Shown: piece after piece, positions 54,723 to 64,000 of the stretch
How the letters are laid out: each line of letters opens with the position of its first letter
Position numbering within the stretch: the first letter of the stretch is position 1
Assembly (NCBI GenBank): GCA_023229245.1
Contig: JALNZU010000001.1
Span: forward strand, 62,001-126,000
Source of the DNA: Bacteroidales bacterium
GTDB taxonomy: Bacteria > Bacteroidota > Bacteroidia > Bacteroidales > F082
Reading direction: 5' to 3'
DNA length: 64,000 nt
Notes under the pieces: model-generated
What the model saw: only the letters and a program-made list of their open reading frames with translations
Told to the model about the DNA's origin: nothing
The model's database searches: none
Translations under genes and position numbers: made by a program

Positions 54723-54741
54723 TGCTTTGGTGAGCTATCAT
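54723..54741. repeat. Start of a third repeat copy, truncated
   Basis: TGCTTTGGTGAGCTATCAT matches the first 19 bases of the unit with two changes and then diverges, 13 bp before the stop codon of the P-loop kinase gene. Confidence 0.6.
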
Positions 54742-54753
54742 TAAGAATAAGTT

Positions 54754-55389
54754 TCAGGCCAGGCGCACCGCATACTCTTTATCTATCAACACATCAGCTT
54801 GTGGCTTTAGGGTCTGAACCTGTTTATGCTCTTGCTCTAACACCTGCATACGATATTCGTTTTGCGGTTCTTTGCCACGAACCAATTGTGCTTTTTTTGT
54901 TTCATGATAGGTCAGTTCAATGAACACTCTCAAATCAACGTCTTGTGTTTTTATTGCATATAGTCCGTCAATGATCAGCATGTCAATATCTTTATAATCG
55001 GTAGTAAGTTGATCAATTTGTTCGGTTACCAAGTCAACACATGGACCAGTTGAGCTAAGTCCTTGTTTAAACTCATAGATATTGCGGTTGATGGTAGCCC
55101 AGTCGTATTCTTCAGGTCCTACAACATTTTCAATACCGTGCTGCAATCGCCATTCGGTTCGCTGATAGGGATGAATGCGATAATAATTGTCTATATGCAT
55201 GGGTTTTGCAAGAATTCCGTGTTTACGTAATCCTTTAGCTATTACATGAGCTAATTCAGTTTTACCCGATCCGGATTCGCCTGATATGGCAATCATCATC
55301 TTAGGTTTGGGCTGTTTCAAAATCATTTGAATGATTTGCTCGCCGGCCTCCCGGTGCTTTTCGGTGATTAACAATACATCTCCTAACAT
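54754..55389 (-). CDS. Uridine-kinase-like P-loop kinase
   Basis: A 211-residue P-loop kinase of the phosphoribulokinase/uridine kinase type. Walker A is GESGSGKTELAHVIAKGL (about 36-53), followed by MHIDNYYRI (the substrate Asp of the family), then EEYDWATINRNI, a Walker B-like MLIIDGLYAI and a lid with RGKEPQNEYR. The substrate is not uridine for certain: the gene is last in an operon with GH13 and GH65 enzymes, so a sugar or sugar-derived substrate is possible. It starts 55 bp after the GH65 gene. Confidence 0.75.
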   Translation of the reverse strand: MLGDVLLITEKHREAGEQIIQMILKQPKPKMMIAISGESGSGKTELAHVIAKGLRKHGILAKPMHIDNYYRIHPYQRTEWRLQHGIENVVGPEEYDWATINRNIYEFKQGLSSTGPCVDLVTEQIDQLTTDYKDIDMLIIDGLYAIKTQDVDLRVFIELTYHETKKAQLVRGKEPQNEYRMQVLEQEHKQVQTLKPQADVLIDKEYAVRLA

Positions 55390-55444
55390 AGTATGATAAA
55401 TTAAGTAATTGTTTATAATTTTTTAATATATCGTATAATACTCT

Positions 55445-58400
55445 TTATTTGTCATTTATCCTAGGCTTAGAAATGAGCTTCAGTTCATTCCATTGATTAG
55501 CAGTTAATGAATATTGCTGTTGATTCAGCACTAATACCACCTCTTTTTCAGGTCTTACTTTTATCCTGTCATGCTCTAATTGGAAGTGATATTCAATCTG
55601 TTTAAAATGAATATTGAAGCTCATTTTTTTCCACTGTTTAGGCAGATCGGGTGTCAGGCTGAGATATTTTTCCCTGTAGTTGATCCCGGCATAGGTAGTC
55701 AAGGCTAGTAGAACGGTACCGGCCATCACGCCTGTATGTATTCCTTCAGCGGTAGTGCCTCCTTGTATATCCACATAGTCGCTGGCCAAAGCCTCCTGAT
55801 ACAGCTTCCAGCTCAGCTCACTATCGCCTGCCATAGCAGCTAATCGTGCATGTACCACCCTGCTCAGCGTTGACCCATGACTGGTACGCGCAAGGTAATA
55901 TCTCAGATTTTTCTCTATATAATCCAAAGGCATCTTATAACCCAATGTGTGTAAAAGGGTATCTACCTCTTTTTTGGTCAGATTATAGAAAGTCATCAAG
56001 GTATCAGCCTGTTTGGCCACTTTGTAGTCGTCAGGTGATTTGCCCTCCGCTTTCAGGATGCGGTCCATCCGATAGATATTAGTATATTTTTTGCGATAAT
56101 ACTCCCAATCTAATTCTAACAAATCGAAGTAACCGTCAAATTGGGCGATGATCCCTTGTTCGTTCATTGGAACGGCTAATTTTGATCTGATTAACTTCCA
56201 TTGTGCAAGTTCATCTTCATCAAAACCTTTTTCTTTTATCGCTTGCCAACCGGTTATTGCAACTATATCTTGCGCTTTAGCAAGCATCCAGGCTACCATC
56301 AGATTGGAATACGCATTGTTTTTCAGTCCTCCTTCTTCTTTACCGGGCATATGTTCATGGAACTCATCCGGTCCCATCACACCGGAGATCTCATACCGAT
56401 CGGTTTTTGGATCATACACAGCTTTATGTGCCCAGAAACGGCATATTTCAAAAAACATCTCCATTCCATACTGCTTCATAAACTGGTTATCATCAGTGAT
56501 CCAATAATAGTCCCAGATATTATATGCCACAGCTAATGATACATGCCGTTGCAAGGCGCTGTGGTCGTCGCCCCATTCTCCTGTAAGCGGGTTCAGATGT
56601 ACTATCTGCGTTTCTTCCCTACCATCGCTGCCGCTCTGCCATGGGAACATAGCTCCTTTGTATCCATGTGCTGCTGCATATTCACGGGCTTTGTCCAATC
56701 TTCTGTACCTATACATGAGCATAGACTTAGCTACTTCGGGTAAATGCAGATCATACAAAGGCATGATGAACAGCTCATCCCAAAACACATGTCCACGGTA
56801 AGCTTCTCCGTGTAAGCCACGTGCAGTGATACTGGCGTCAAGATGTGTATTAACAGGTGAAACTGAAACCATCAGATGATAAAGATGGAGTCGTAACAGC
56901 CTTTGCGACAGCCGGTCGCCTTCTATGCGCACATCAATCTTATCCCAAATCTCCTTCCAGATATTTCCACTTTCACCTAACAAGCTGTCAAAATCTATGT
57001 CCTGACGCACAGCTTGCATAGCAATTGAAAGGGTATCCTTTTCCAACTCTTCCTTATCACAACTGATGGAAATTATCTTCTCCACTTGTATAAGCTGACC
57101 AGCCTTCAGCTTTATGCTTGCCGTTTCATACACATGATTTGTATTCAGTTTAGCAAGTTTTGTCGGAAGAGCAACATCCGCATCGGACGTATAGGTATGT
57201 CTGGTTGACAGGGCAATTGTATGTTGGGATTGAGTGGTTTGGGCAACAAGGAATAATATATTTTCCTTTGTTCCTGTCTGGATAATATTCAAATGTGTTT
57301 GATTCAATGTCTTATATCGTTCAACCCCAGCATTTATCACCGCACCGTCAATACCACTTCGTATCTCAATCAACCCATCATAATTCAGCGGTTTGATCGC
57401 ATACTGCATAGCTGCCAGATGCATCTGCTTCATACTTACGAAGCGTTTGGAATGAATATATGTTTGACGACCTGTGTCGTCCTCTACTATCATCTCCCGC
57501 TCCAACAGGCCGTTATTCAGGTGTAGCTGTCGTTTTATAGAGAGAATATTCAATGTGTTTGGATCAATCCATTCTCCATTATCTATCCTGAAGCTAATGG
57601 TGAGCCAGTTCGGTATATTGACAAAATCTTCATTTTCGATATCCCTGCCTGCTATGTGTGTGATCAGCCGGTTGTAAAGTCCTGCCATATAGGTACCTGG
57701 ATAGTTGACAGGATTAGCTTTGGTTTCTTCTATAGCTCCTCTGGTTCCGAAATAGCCGTTTCCTATAGTCAGCAAAGCTTCTCTGGAGCGTTCTTTTTCG
57801 GGATCGTAGTCGTAATAGGTAATATTCCAACTATCTTTCTCTATTCCATATGCAAACCAATGGTTGATATCGGATAGGCCAAACTCATCCATATCATTCA
57901 CTACTATATCAGCTCCGCCCTTATATAACTCTTGATGATTATTTTCCCGGGCCAAACCGATGACTAATCCAAAATTTCCTTTTCGGCCGGCTTGCACACC
58001 CGACACTGCGTCTTCTACTATGACTGTCATGGCTGGTTCGCATCCTAGATTCTCAGCAGCGGCAAGAAATATATCTGCTTCTGGTTTTCCATGCAGCCCT
58101 AGTTCGGCTGACACTACACCATCTACCCGTGTTTCTATAAGATGCGTCAAAGCGGCTGCTGTTAACACCGCTTCACAGTTTTTACTGGATGAGGCCACCC
58201 CTACCCTATACCCTTGTTCTCGAAGCTCCTGCATCAAGGCTACCGTAGATGGATATACCGAGACCCCGTCGCGTTGCAACACATAGTTAAACAGGTCGTT
58301 TTTCCGGTTTCCCAGACCACAGACAGATTGGGTATCTGGAGCATCATCCGGATTTCCGTACGGTAATACAATATTACGTGAGGCTAAAAAGTCGGCCACC

Positions 58401-58609
58401 CCTTTGTAGCGGGGCTTCCCATCCACATACGGAAGATAGTCTTCAGCATGGGTAAACTCCCTGAATACCGTGCCGATAGATCGGGCATGATGCCGTAAAA
58501 ATTCGTCAAACATCTGCTTCCATGCAGCACTGTGAACATCAGCCGTTTTAGTAATCACTCCATCTAAGTCGAAAATCACTGCCTGAAATTTTTTCTTACT
58601 TCCCATCAT
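55445..58609 (-). CDS. Beta-phosphoglucomutase fused to GH65 disaccharide phosphorylase
   Basis: A 1054-residue fusion. Residues about 1-240 are a HAD-type beta-phosphoglucomutase: FQAVIFDLDGVITKTADVH with the DxD nucleophile pair, VGVASSSKN and VIVEDAVSGVQAG. Residues about 260-1040 are a GH65 phosphorylase (maltose, trehalose, kojibiose or nigerose type): YDPEKERSREALLTIGNGYFGTRGA, PVNTHLDASITARGLHGEAYRGHVFWDELF, the catalytic Glu in GVMGPDEFHEH, and SHGSTLSRVVHA. GH65 would release beta-glucose 1-phosphate, which the fused mutase turns into glucose 6-phosphate, so the product is channelled into glycolysis. The GH13 gene upstream (41 bp) suggests the disaccharide substrate. Confidence 0.93.
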   Translation of the reverse strand: MMGSKKKFQAVIFDLDGVITKTADVHSAAWKQMFDEFLRHHARSIGTVFREFTHAEDYLPYVDGKPRYKGVADFLASRNIVLPYGNPDDAPDTQSVCGLGNRKNDLFNYVLQRDGVSVYPSTVALMQELREQGYRVGVASSSKNCEAVLTAAALTHLIETRVDGVVSAELGLHGKPEADIFLAAAENLGCEPAMTVIVEDAVSGVQAGRKGNFGLVIGLARENNHQELYKGGADIVVNDMDEFGLSDINHWFAYGIEKDSWNITYYDYDPEKERSREALLTIGNGYFGTRGAIEETKANPVNYPGTYMAGLYNRLITHIAGRDIENEDFVNIPNWLTISFRIDNGEWIDPNTLNILSIKRQLHLNNGLLEREMIVEDDTGRQTYIHSKRFVSMKQMHLAAMQYAIKPLNYDGLIEIRSGIDGAVINAGVERYKTLNQTHLNIIQTGTKENILFLVAQTTQSQHTIALSTRHTYTSDADVALPTKLAKLNTNHVYETASIKLKAGQLIQVEKIISISCDKEELEKDTLSIAMQAVRQDIDFDSLLGESGNIWKEIWDKIDVRIEGDRLSQRLLRLHLYHLMVSVSPVNTHLDASITARGLHGEAYRGHVFWDELFIMPLYDLHLPEVAKSMLMYRYRRLDKAREYAAAHGYKGAMFPWQSGSDGREETQIVHLNPLTGEWGDDHSALQRHVSLAVAYNIWDYYWITDDNQFMKQYGMEMFFEICRFWAHKAVYDPKTDRYEISGVMGPDEFHEHMPGKEEGGLKNNAYSNLMVAWMLAKAQDIVAITGWQAIKEKGFDEDELAQWKLIRSKLAVPMNEQGIIAQFDGYFDLLELDWEYYRKKYTNIYRMDRILKAEGKSPDDYKVAKQADTLMTFYNLTKKEVDTLLHTLGYKMPLDYIEKNLRYYLARTSHGSTLSRVVHARLAAMAGDSELSWKLYQEALASDYVDIQGGTTAEGIHTGVMAGTVLLALTTYAGINYREKYLSLTPDLPKQWKKMSFNIHFKQIEYHFQLEHDRIKVRPEKEVVLVLNQQQYSLTANQWNELKLISKPRINDK

Positions 58610-58650
58610 TCGTTCTGCTTACTATATTTGTATTGTACCAGGTATTTAGT

Positions 58651-60354
58651 TTAAGTTATTTTAAACCAATGATATGCATAAGGCTCCATGGGTAAGGACC
58701 TCAAGGAATAAGGCTGAGCTGTCAATATATCAGTAGCCATTTTTTCAACTGCGTTGATCTGTATCAGTTGTTTGCTATCAGAAAGATTTTGGACTATCAG
58801 CATTCGTTCATTTTCCAATACTCGTTCATAAGCGAGGATGTGGTCATTTTTCTCTTCCTTGGAATATGCATCCACAAACCGGATGGCCCCTCTGCCAAAC
58901 ACTGCATACTGCTTGCGTTGTTGCAACATTTGATGTAGCCTGTTCCATACTTTAGCCTGAAACGTATTGGAATCAGCTAATTGATTCATTCTCAACTCCC
59001 AATTCACCGGACCTCTGACTAAAAAACGGGTATCATCTTTTCCGACAAAGGTTTTCATCTGCTGGTAGTACTGCGTATCGTTTTCTTTTCCAAACTCATC
59101 ACCGTAATAGATCACCGGTGTAGCCGGCAGGCTGAATATCATGGAATATGCTAATCCTATACGCCTTTCATCGAACTGAAAGAGGTTTGCAAGGCGTGCT
59201 GAAATACCTTCTCCCATCCTAAAGTCCCATTCAGGTTCATGGCAGTATTGCTCATGTATGTATTTACGGTCTTCTTCTGAGACATATACTAGTTCAAGGC
59301 TTAGCTCGTCGTGACATCGAAGGAATGTGAACCATTGGCTGTTGGCAGGTATCTCTGGCGTAACCTGTGGGCTGAGTATATGGCGTATTGGCTGACTGCT
59401 TTGCATTGCGATAGCTTTATAGAACATAGGCATCACCGGAAAATGATAGGCGGCATGGCACTCATCACCATCTCCCAAATACTCTACTACAGCGGCGGGT
59501 TTTTGACAAGCTTCGGCTAACAATAATGTGCCTGGTTTTACATAATCTAACACCGCTCTGAAAAACTTTACTATCCAATGAGTCTGAGGCAGATTCTCGC
59601 TATCAGTTCCATCTTCTTTCCAAAGATACGGAATGGCATCAGCTCTGAATCCATCCACACCTAACTGTTGCCAATAAAGCAGGTTTCTGGTCATCTCAAG
59701 CAACACAGCAGGATTTCGGTAGTTCAGGTCTGGTTGAAAGTTGAAGAACCTATGAAAGAACCAACTATCACCTACTTTCTCCCAGTTACTGTCTTCCATC
59801 CCTTTAAAAATAATACGGGCATCTTTATACAGCTCAGGATCTTTTGTCCAGATAAAATAATCCCGATAAGGATTGTCTTCCGATTTACGCGCTTCTACAA
59901 ACCAGGGATGCTCTTCAGAGCAATGGTTGATAGCTATATCAAAAATTACCCGTATCCCACGCTGATGGGCTTCTTGCAGAAACGAACCAAACACTGTTTC
60001 CTGCTGCTCTTGGGTAAAATCAATATCCAACCCTAATAAGTCGTGACGGATGCGATCGTAATGACGGATATCAAAACCGGCATCGCGCATAGGACTGTCA
60101 AGTATAGGCAACAACCACAAACAACTAACACCTAATTCTTGCAGATAATCTAATCTGGCGCTTAATCCATGAAAGTCTTTGGCAAACAGATCTACATAAA
60201 GCGAATACACCACTATATCTTTATACCATAACGGATCCTGCGTTAAGGAGCCATCAGACGGTTTGAGATCCAGCATAAAGTTATCTAACAAATCAGTAGG
60301 CTGTTGAGGATATAATGCCTTCCATAAATCGTATATCCTTTGTTTACTATTCAT
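58651..60354 (-). CDS. GH13 family alpha-amylase-type enzyme
   Basis: A 567-residue cytoplasmic GH13 enzyme (no signal peptide). The (beta/alpha)8 barrel motifs are DIAINHCSEEHPWF (region I), GVDGFRADAIPYL with nucleophile Asp239, LLLAEACQ with acid/base Glu281, and RCHDE with Asp349. Region I with 'NH' and the PYRDYFIW loop resemble trehalose synthase/sucrose phosphorylase-like or alpha-glucosidase-like members, but 'VP.DYDIN' of classical trehalose synthase is absent. It likely makes or breaks an alpha-linked disaccharide that the following GH65 enzyme uses. First gene of a three-gene minus-strand operon. Confidence 0.9.
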   Translation of the reverse strand: MNSKQRIYDLWKALYPQQPTDLLDNFMLDLKPSDGSLTQDPLWYKDIVVYSLYVDLFAKDFHGLSARLDYLQELGVSCLWLLPILDSPMRDAGFDIRHYDRIRHDLLGLDIDFTQEQQETVFGSFLQEAHQRGIRVIFDIAINHCSEEHPWFVEARKSEDNPYRDYFIWTKDPELYKDARIIFKGMEDSNWEKVGDSWFFHRFFNFQPDLNYRNPAVLLEMTRNLLYWQQLGVDGFRADAIPYLWKEDGTDSENLPQTHWIVKFFRAVLDYVKPGTLLLAEACQKPAAVVEYLGDGDECHAAYHFPVMPMFYKAIAMQSSQPIRHILSPQVTPEIPANSQWFTFLRCHDELSLELVYVSEEDRKYIHEQYCHEPEWDFRMGEGISARLANLFQFDERRIGLAYSMIFSLPATPVIYYGDEFGKENDTQYYQQMKTFVGKDDTRFLVRGPVNWELRMNQLADSNTFQAKVWNRLHQMLQQRKQYAVFGRGAIRFVDAYSKEEKNDHILAYERVLENERMLIVQNLSDSKQLIQINAVEKMATDILTAQPYSLRSLPMEPYAYHWFKIT

Positions 60355-60386
60355 AGTCAGTTATTTATATTTATTAAACTGAACCA

Positions 60387-60394
60387 CAAAAATA
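60387..60394 (-). promoter_or_regulatory. -7 box of the GH13-GH65-kinase operon
   Basis: Minus-strand TATTTTTG fits TAnnTTTG, 32 bp before the GH13 start. No clear TTTG at -33. Confidence 0.45.
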
Positions 60395-60659
60395 GCTGAT
60401 TTATAACTCACTTGCTGAAAACACCGATAGAAACGGGGATACAACACTTGCAAACGATCCCGATTTTTTTACTCTATACTTAGACCATATTAAATAGTAT
60501 GTAGAATTTCTGATACTTTTAAGCATATACTACATCTTATAGTCATTTTCTATATATTGAAAAATAATTATGTTATTTTAATGATAATCAATAGTTTTTG
60601 TTATTTAGACTATCTCCGAAAGCTGATAAGGTATATTTGAAACAGAATATTTGTACTAA

Positions 60660-60689
60660 GTTGATACCTGTTAAAAAAACCTACTTTTG
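60660..60689 (+). promoter_or_regulatory. Candidate promoter of the large secreted protein
   Basis: GTTG (60660-60663) and TACTTTTG (60682-60689), 18 bp apart; 47 bp leader to the ATG. Confidence 0.5.
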
Positions 60690-60736
60690 TAGGAAGTATG
60701 AAAGTTAAATTGAACCTATTTTAAACACAGCCTGTT

Positions 60737-63700
60737 ATGAAAAAATTTATACTCATTTGTTTTGTTTTATCTTTTGCGTTGTCTTCCTGGTCACAAACTA
60801 TCGTAAGTCGTGCTTTTCTTGGGGAAGACGGTCAGGTGCTTCGTGAGGACAAAGTTATTGATCATCATCCGTTCGCACATCATGCACCCTCGAGCATACA
60901 ACAGATGGCGGGTTTCCCAAAAAAACTTCCTGTACATCCTAATTTCAAGAATATGCGTAATGTCACTTTAGCCGATATCACCGGCGACGGCAAAGAAGAG
61001 ATACTTGCCGCCACTATGAGTCATTTAAGAGTATTCAGATTTGACGGAACCCTGCTATGGGAAAAGCAGCTCACGGGTACTCCGGTGTATCCTCCTGCTG
61101 TGGCTACGATGGATGCAAACGGTACCATAGGTATTGTACAAGTTACAGGTGGAGTACCAAATAACGGAAGAGTATATTATCTTGATATCAATGGAAACGA
61201 TATGCCCGGATTTCCGCTTTCGTTCCAAAACCATTGGGTCATCTGTTCTGCAGCTTTAGCTGATGTGGATAATGACCAAGAAAAAGAGATCATTATTCAT
61301 ACACGTACTTCTAATGATCTGCATGTAATCAAACAAGATGGCACAGTACTATGGACTGTAAATATAGGTGGGACACCTGCTATCACTCCTTCGGTAGGCG
61401 ATATAGATGGCGATGGCATACCTGATGTTATCACTGGTACTTCCAATGGATTATTGCATGCATTCAACGGGCCTGATGGCACTTATAAACCGGGTTTCCC
61501 AACAGAGGCCGATGAATCAGGGCTGAGCTATCAGTCGCCACTACTTGTCGATCTTGATAATGATGGGACACTGAGCATAGCGGGCGTTACTCATGGCGAC
61601 AATCCCTATTTCTATGTGCGCAATAGCGATGGCAGTTTCAGAGACGGATGGCCTATACCAATACCGGATGATTATTGGAGCTACTCCCCACCTACTGTGG
61701 TAGATATCTCTGGCGATAACGATTTCAGAATATTTACCAGCCGTCCTACAGGCGAAGAGGCAATGCCAATGTTATACGGTTTTCATGCGGATGGAAGTAT
61801 GATGGACAATTTCCCTATCGAGAAATCAGGTGGTTTAGAATCGCCTATATGTGTAGCCGATATCACAGGAGATGGCATGCACGATCTGATCTTCGGAAGC
61901 AATCTGATGGTTGAAGAATATGGCTTTATCCATGCCTATAAGATGGATGGAAGCGGAGAGATCGATGGATTCCCACTTCGTCCTAAAGGGTTTACATATA
62001 TGAACGGCCCCACCCTTGGCGATGTGAACGGCGATGGTATGTTAGACCTGGTTTCACTATCTTATGAACTTACTTTTACACCTGCCGACTCATGCTATAT
62101 CAATGTGTATGAATTAAATATCCCAGTGGAAGAAGCAGATGTATTGTTTGGAACGTATAAAGGCAGTAACGACCGTACTGGCTTTATTCCACGTACAAGC
62201 GAAGCGGCTGAGGTGAGTGTGCATCCGGAATCTCTGACACAAACCCTGACTCCCAATCAAACAGCAGTACAGCAATTATCACTTAGTAATCATGGATCAT
62301 CAAGCCTGAACTTCGAAGTATTTACTCAAACGAATGCGATACGGGATCAGAGTTTATCATCCACTATAAACAGCCATGCTGAAAAAGTCTTGTCAGTGTA
62401 TGATCAGGCATCTACCAAAGAAGCATATACCTGTATTGCCAATGTTACTATGGGCAGTATTAACAACAGCAGTAGCTGGCAAAACGGAGTAGCGGACTAC
62501 ACCGCTTTGTTCACTGAGATTGAGAGTGGTGACAGTGTATCCATCATCCTCACTAATGGGAATCCATCGCCTGGCGACCAAGCCTCTGTGTGGGTAGACT
62601 GGAACAGTGACTTTGAGTTTGCTGTGGAAACAGAAGAAGAATATCCACTCGTTAGTCATGATGCGGGGAAGACCTTTGTTGGTTCTATCACTGTTCCAGA
62701 TGGCACTGTCGATGGAATTTATCGCCTTCGCATACGCCTGACTTATGACCAGTATCCTCAACCCTACGGTGAATCGCTTTTTGGTGAGATAGAAGATTAT
62801 TCTATCAAGGTGGTAAATAAATCATACGATAATTGGTTGTCGGTTGAACCTGCTTCAGGAACTCTTGAACCTGATGCGACAGCAAGCATAGAGGTGCTGT
62901 TTGATTCATACGACTTAGACCCGGGGCAATATACTGCTACAGTCCTGTTTGTTTTCGACGATGCAGCACATACAACCCTTAGTGTAGCTGTAACACTTCA
63001 GGTCAGTTCACCCGATCTGCCTAAACCACAACATCCCAGCTCAACCAATATCGGCCATGCCGTGCTGATTACCTGGGACACCCCTGAGATGGAAGGCGGA
63101 AACTATACTCTGACCGGTTATAAGATTTACCGCGATGGAGTTCAAATTGGAACTACATCAGATCAGGAGTTAGAATTTTTAGATGAGGAGGTAACTCTCA
63201 CCACTTATATGTATGGAATTTCGGCAATATACGGTGAGCCTCAGCCTGGCGAATCGTATATGGCACATACAACTATTACTGTGTATGAGCCCGTTGGAAT
63301 GCCATTCATAGAAAACTGGAACGAAGCTAACTTTACTGCCCATAACTGGAGCTTTAGCCCCATTCAAAGCAACTGGACAATAAATGAAACCGAAGGGAAT
63401 CCAGAGCCAACAGCCGAGTTTACAGGGGATCCAGAAATAGTTGACTACAGAATTGCGCTTAAAAGTCCGGTCATTGATGCAAGAGATGTTACTGAGAATT
63501 TGTTTCTACAGGCTGATCTAACTCTTAATGACAACGCCGCCTCTGGCACCGAGAGTTTAGAGATATGGATATGGGATGGAGATAACTCTGCATGGGAATT
63601 GATTGATTCGTTCGTTAATTCAGGTACTTTTTCATGGGAGACCATACTCTACGACATAAGTGCATATGCCAAAGGCAATTATACGCTCGTTAAATTTGAA

Positions 63701-64000
63701 GCAACAGGTCAGGCATCCACCTCAATCAACGAATGGAGAATAGATAATATACGCATTTTTGAAAGCGATCTTGCACCCGAAATCACAGTGATTCCCACTC
63801 AGATATATGAAAATTTCCATAGCATAGGAGAAATAAAAACTCAAGCCTTGTTTATCACCAATATTGGCACAGCAAGCCTTGATTGGTCTGCCGAAATTGA
63901 ATATGAAGATCAGGTTCAGACCTCTATCCTTTCACAACCGAAACACACTTTGGATCAAGTAGTGTTGAAAAACAATCACACTCGTGGCATTGATGACTGG
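60737..64000 (+). CDS. Very large secreted protein: FG-GAP propeller, GEVED, FnIII and jelly-roll domains (3' end cut by window)
   Basis: An open frame of 1088 codons from ATG 60737 to the window edge, without a stop. Signal peptide 1-20 (LSSWS/Q). Residues about 75-450 hold FG-GAP/VCBS-type repeats (LADITGDGKEEILAA, DVDNDQEKEIIIH, DIDGDGIPDVITG, DLDNDGTLSIAG, DITGDGMHDLIFG, DVNGDGMLDLVSL). About 560-695 is a GEVED domain (VADYTALFTEIESGDSVSI, VWVDWNSDFEF, GEIEDYSIKV). A fibronectin type III-like domain (HAVLITWDTPEMEG, GYKIYRDG) is at about 760-855, and a jelly-roll 'choice-of-anchor J' domain (FIENWNEANFTAHNW ... EWRIDNIRIF) at about 855-1010. A T9SS domain is expected beyond the edge. Surface adhesin or protease-associated protein; no catalytic site seen so far. 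Confidence 0.9.
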   Translation, partial: MKKFILICFVLSFALSSWSQTIVSRAFLGEDGQVLREDKVIDHHPFAHHAPSSIQQMAGFPKKLPVHPNFKNMRNVTLADITGDGKEEILAATMSHLRVFRFDGTLLWEKQLTGTPVYPPAVATMDANGTIGIVQVTGGVPNNGRVYYLDINGNDMPGFPLSFQNHWVICSAALADVDNDQEKEIIIHTRTSNDLHVIKQDGTVLWTVNIGGTPAITPSVGDIDGDGIPDVITGTSNGLLHAFNGPDGTYKPGFPTEADESGLSYQSPLLVDLDNDGTLSIAGVTHGDNPYFYVRNSDGSFRDGWPIPIPDDYWSYSPPTVVDISGDNDFRIFTSRPTGEEAMPMLYGFHADGSMMDNFPIEKSGGLESPICVADITGDGMHDLIFGSNLMVEEYGFIHAYKMDGSGEIDGFPLRPKGFTYMNGPTLGDVNGDGMLDLVSLSYELTFTPADSCYINVYELNIPVEEADVLFGTYKGSNDRTGFIPRTSEAAEVSVHPESLTQTLTPNQTAVQQLSLSNHGSSSLNFEVFTQTNAIRDQSLSSTINSHAEKVLSVYDQASTKEAYTCIANVTMGSINNSSSWQNGVADYTALFTEIESGDSVSIILTNGNPSPGDQASVWVDWNSDFEFAVETEEEYPLVSHDAGKTFVGSITVPDGTVDGIYRLRIRLTYDQYPQPYGESLFGEIEDYSIKVVNKSYDNWLSVEPASGTLEPDATASIEVLFDSYDLDPGQYTATVLFVFDDAAHTTLSVAVTLQVSSPDLPKPQHPSSTNIGHAVLITWDTPEMEGGNYTLTGYKIYRDGVQIGTTSDQELEFLDEEVTLTTYMYGISAIYGEPQPGESYMAHTTITVYEPVGMPFIENWNEANFTAHNWSFSPIQSNWTINETEGNPEPTAEFTGDPEIVDYRIALKSPVIDARDVTENLFLQADLTLNDNAASGTESLEIWIWDGDNSAWELIDSFVNSGTFSWETILYDISAYAKGNYTLVKFEATGQASTSINEWRIDNIRIFESDLAPEITVIPTQIYENFHSIGEIKTQALFITNIGTASLDWSAEIEYEDQVQTSILSQPKHTLDQVVLKNNHTRGIDDW

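Larger units (their letters stand above)
60355..60736. other. Divergent intergenic region
   Basis: 382 bp, very AT-rich. Holds the leftward and rightward promoter boxes listed separately; nothing else recognised. Confidence 0.5.

Noticed and set aside
54171..54741. Repeats at 54.2-54.7 kb as a CRISPR array
   Set aside because: The repeat unit is 276 bp with no short regular repeat-spacer structure and no cas genes; palindromes are irregularly spaced within the unit.

Overview
The window is chromosomal DNA of a Bacteroidota bacterium, most likely a member of Bacteroidales outside the genus Bacteroides. The evidence is a SusC/SusD polysaccharide utilization locus with a one-protein hybrid two-component regulator, many secreted proteins ending in type IX secretion (T9SS) C-terminal sorting domains (YPNP... 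and a terminal lysine/arginine-rich strand), promoters of the TTTG / TAnnTTTG type, fused E1 alpha-beta 2-oxoacid dehydrogenase, and a tmRNA whose tag reads GETNFALAA.

Layout. 1-8 kb is housekeeping: the start of def, ruvX, dapD with an overlapping glycosyltransferase 9, a small lipoprotein, flavodoxin, the E1 fusion and an S41 protease. 8-16 kb holds secreted T9SS cargo: an FG-GAP repeat protein and a tandem pair of serine-hydrolase proteins, the first of which has lost its catalytic residues. 15.8-33.3 kb is a PUL on the minus strand: HTCS regulator, then GH130 - MFS - unknown lipoprotein - SusC - SusD - LamG lipoprotein, then a large T9SS protein whose N-terminal domain is a paralogue of the unknown lipoprotein. 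A 21-bp-spaced direct repeat lies between regulator and operon and looks like the operator. 33.5-35.2 kb has an NtrC-type regulator without a DNA-binding domain and the tmRNA gene.

35.2-44.6 kb, directly downstream of ssrA, is an AT-rich accessory stretch: small secreted or lipoproteins of unknown function, an EamA transporter, a Bacteroidota-type HTH protein, a HigBA-type toxin-antitoxin pair, a decayed HNH endonuclease, and long gaps. 44.7-54 kb returns to core genes: gcvP, a ParC/GyrA-type topoisomerase subunit, a BatA-domain membrane protein and gdhA. 54.1-54.75 kb contains two exact-period 276-bp repeats rich in GGGCA palindromes. 54.75-60.4 kb is an alpha-glucan/disaccharide phosphorolysis operon (GH13, a beta-phosphoglucomutase-GH65 fusion, a uridine-kinase-like P-loop kinase). 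From 60.7 kb a very large secreted FG-GAP/GEVED/FnIII protein runs off the right edge.

How it fits together: in the PUL, surface proteins (SusC/D, LamG lipoprotein, and the two paralogous putative six-hairpin proteins) would capture and cut a glycan, MFS would import small products, and the GH130 enzyme would split a mannoside by phosphorolysis or hydrolysis. GH130 is the only enzyme of a family I recognise, so the paralogue pair are the best candidates for a new glycan-cleaving family. All function calls are from reading motifs by eye; no database search was run.
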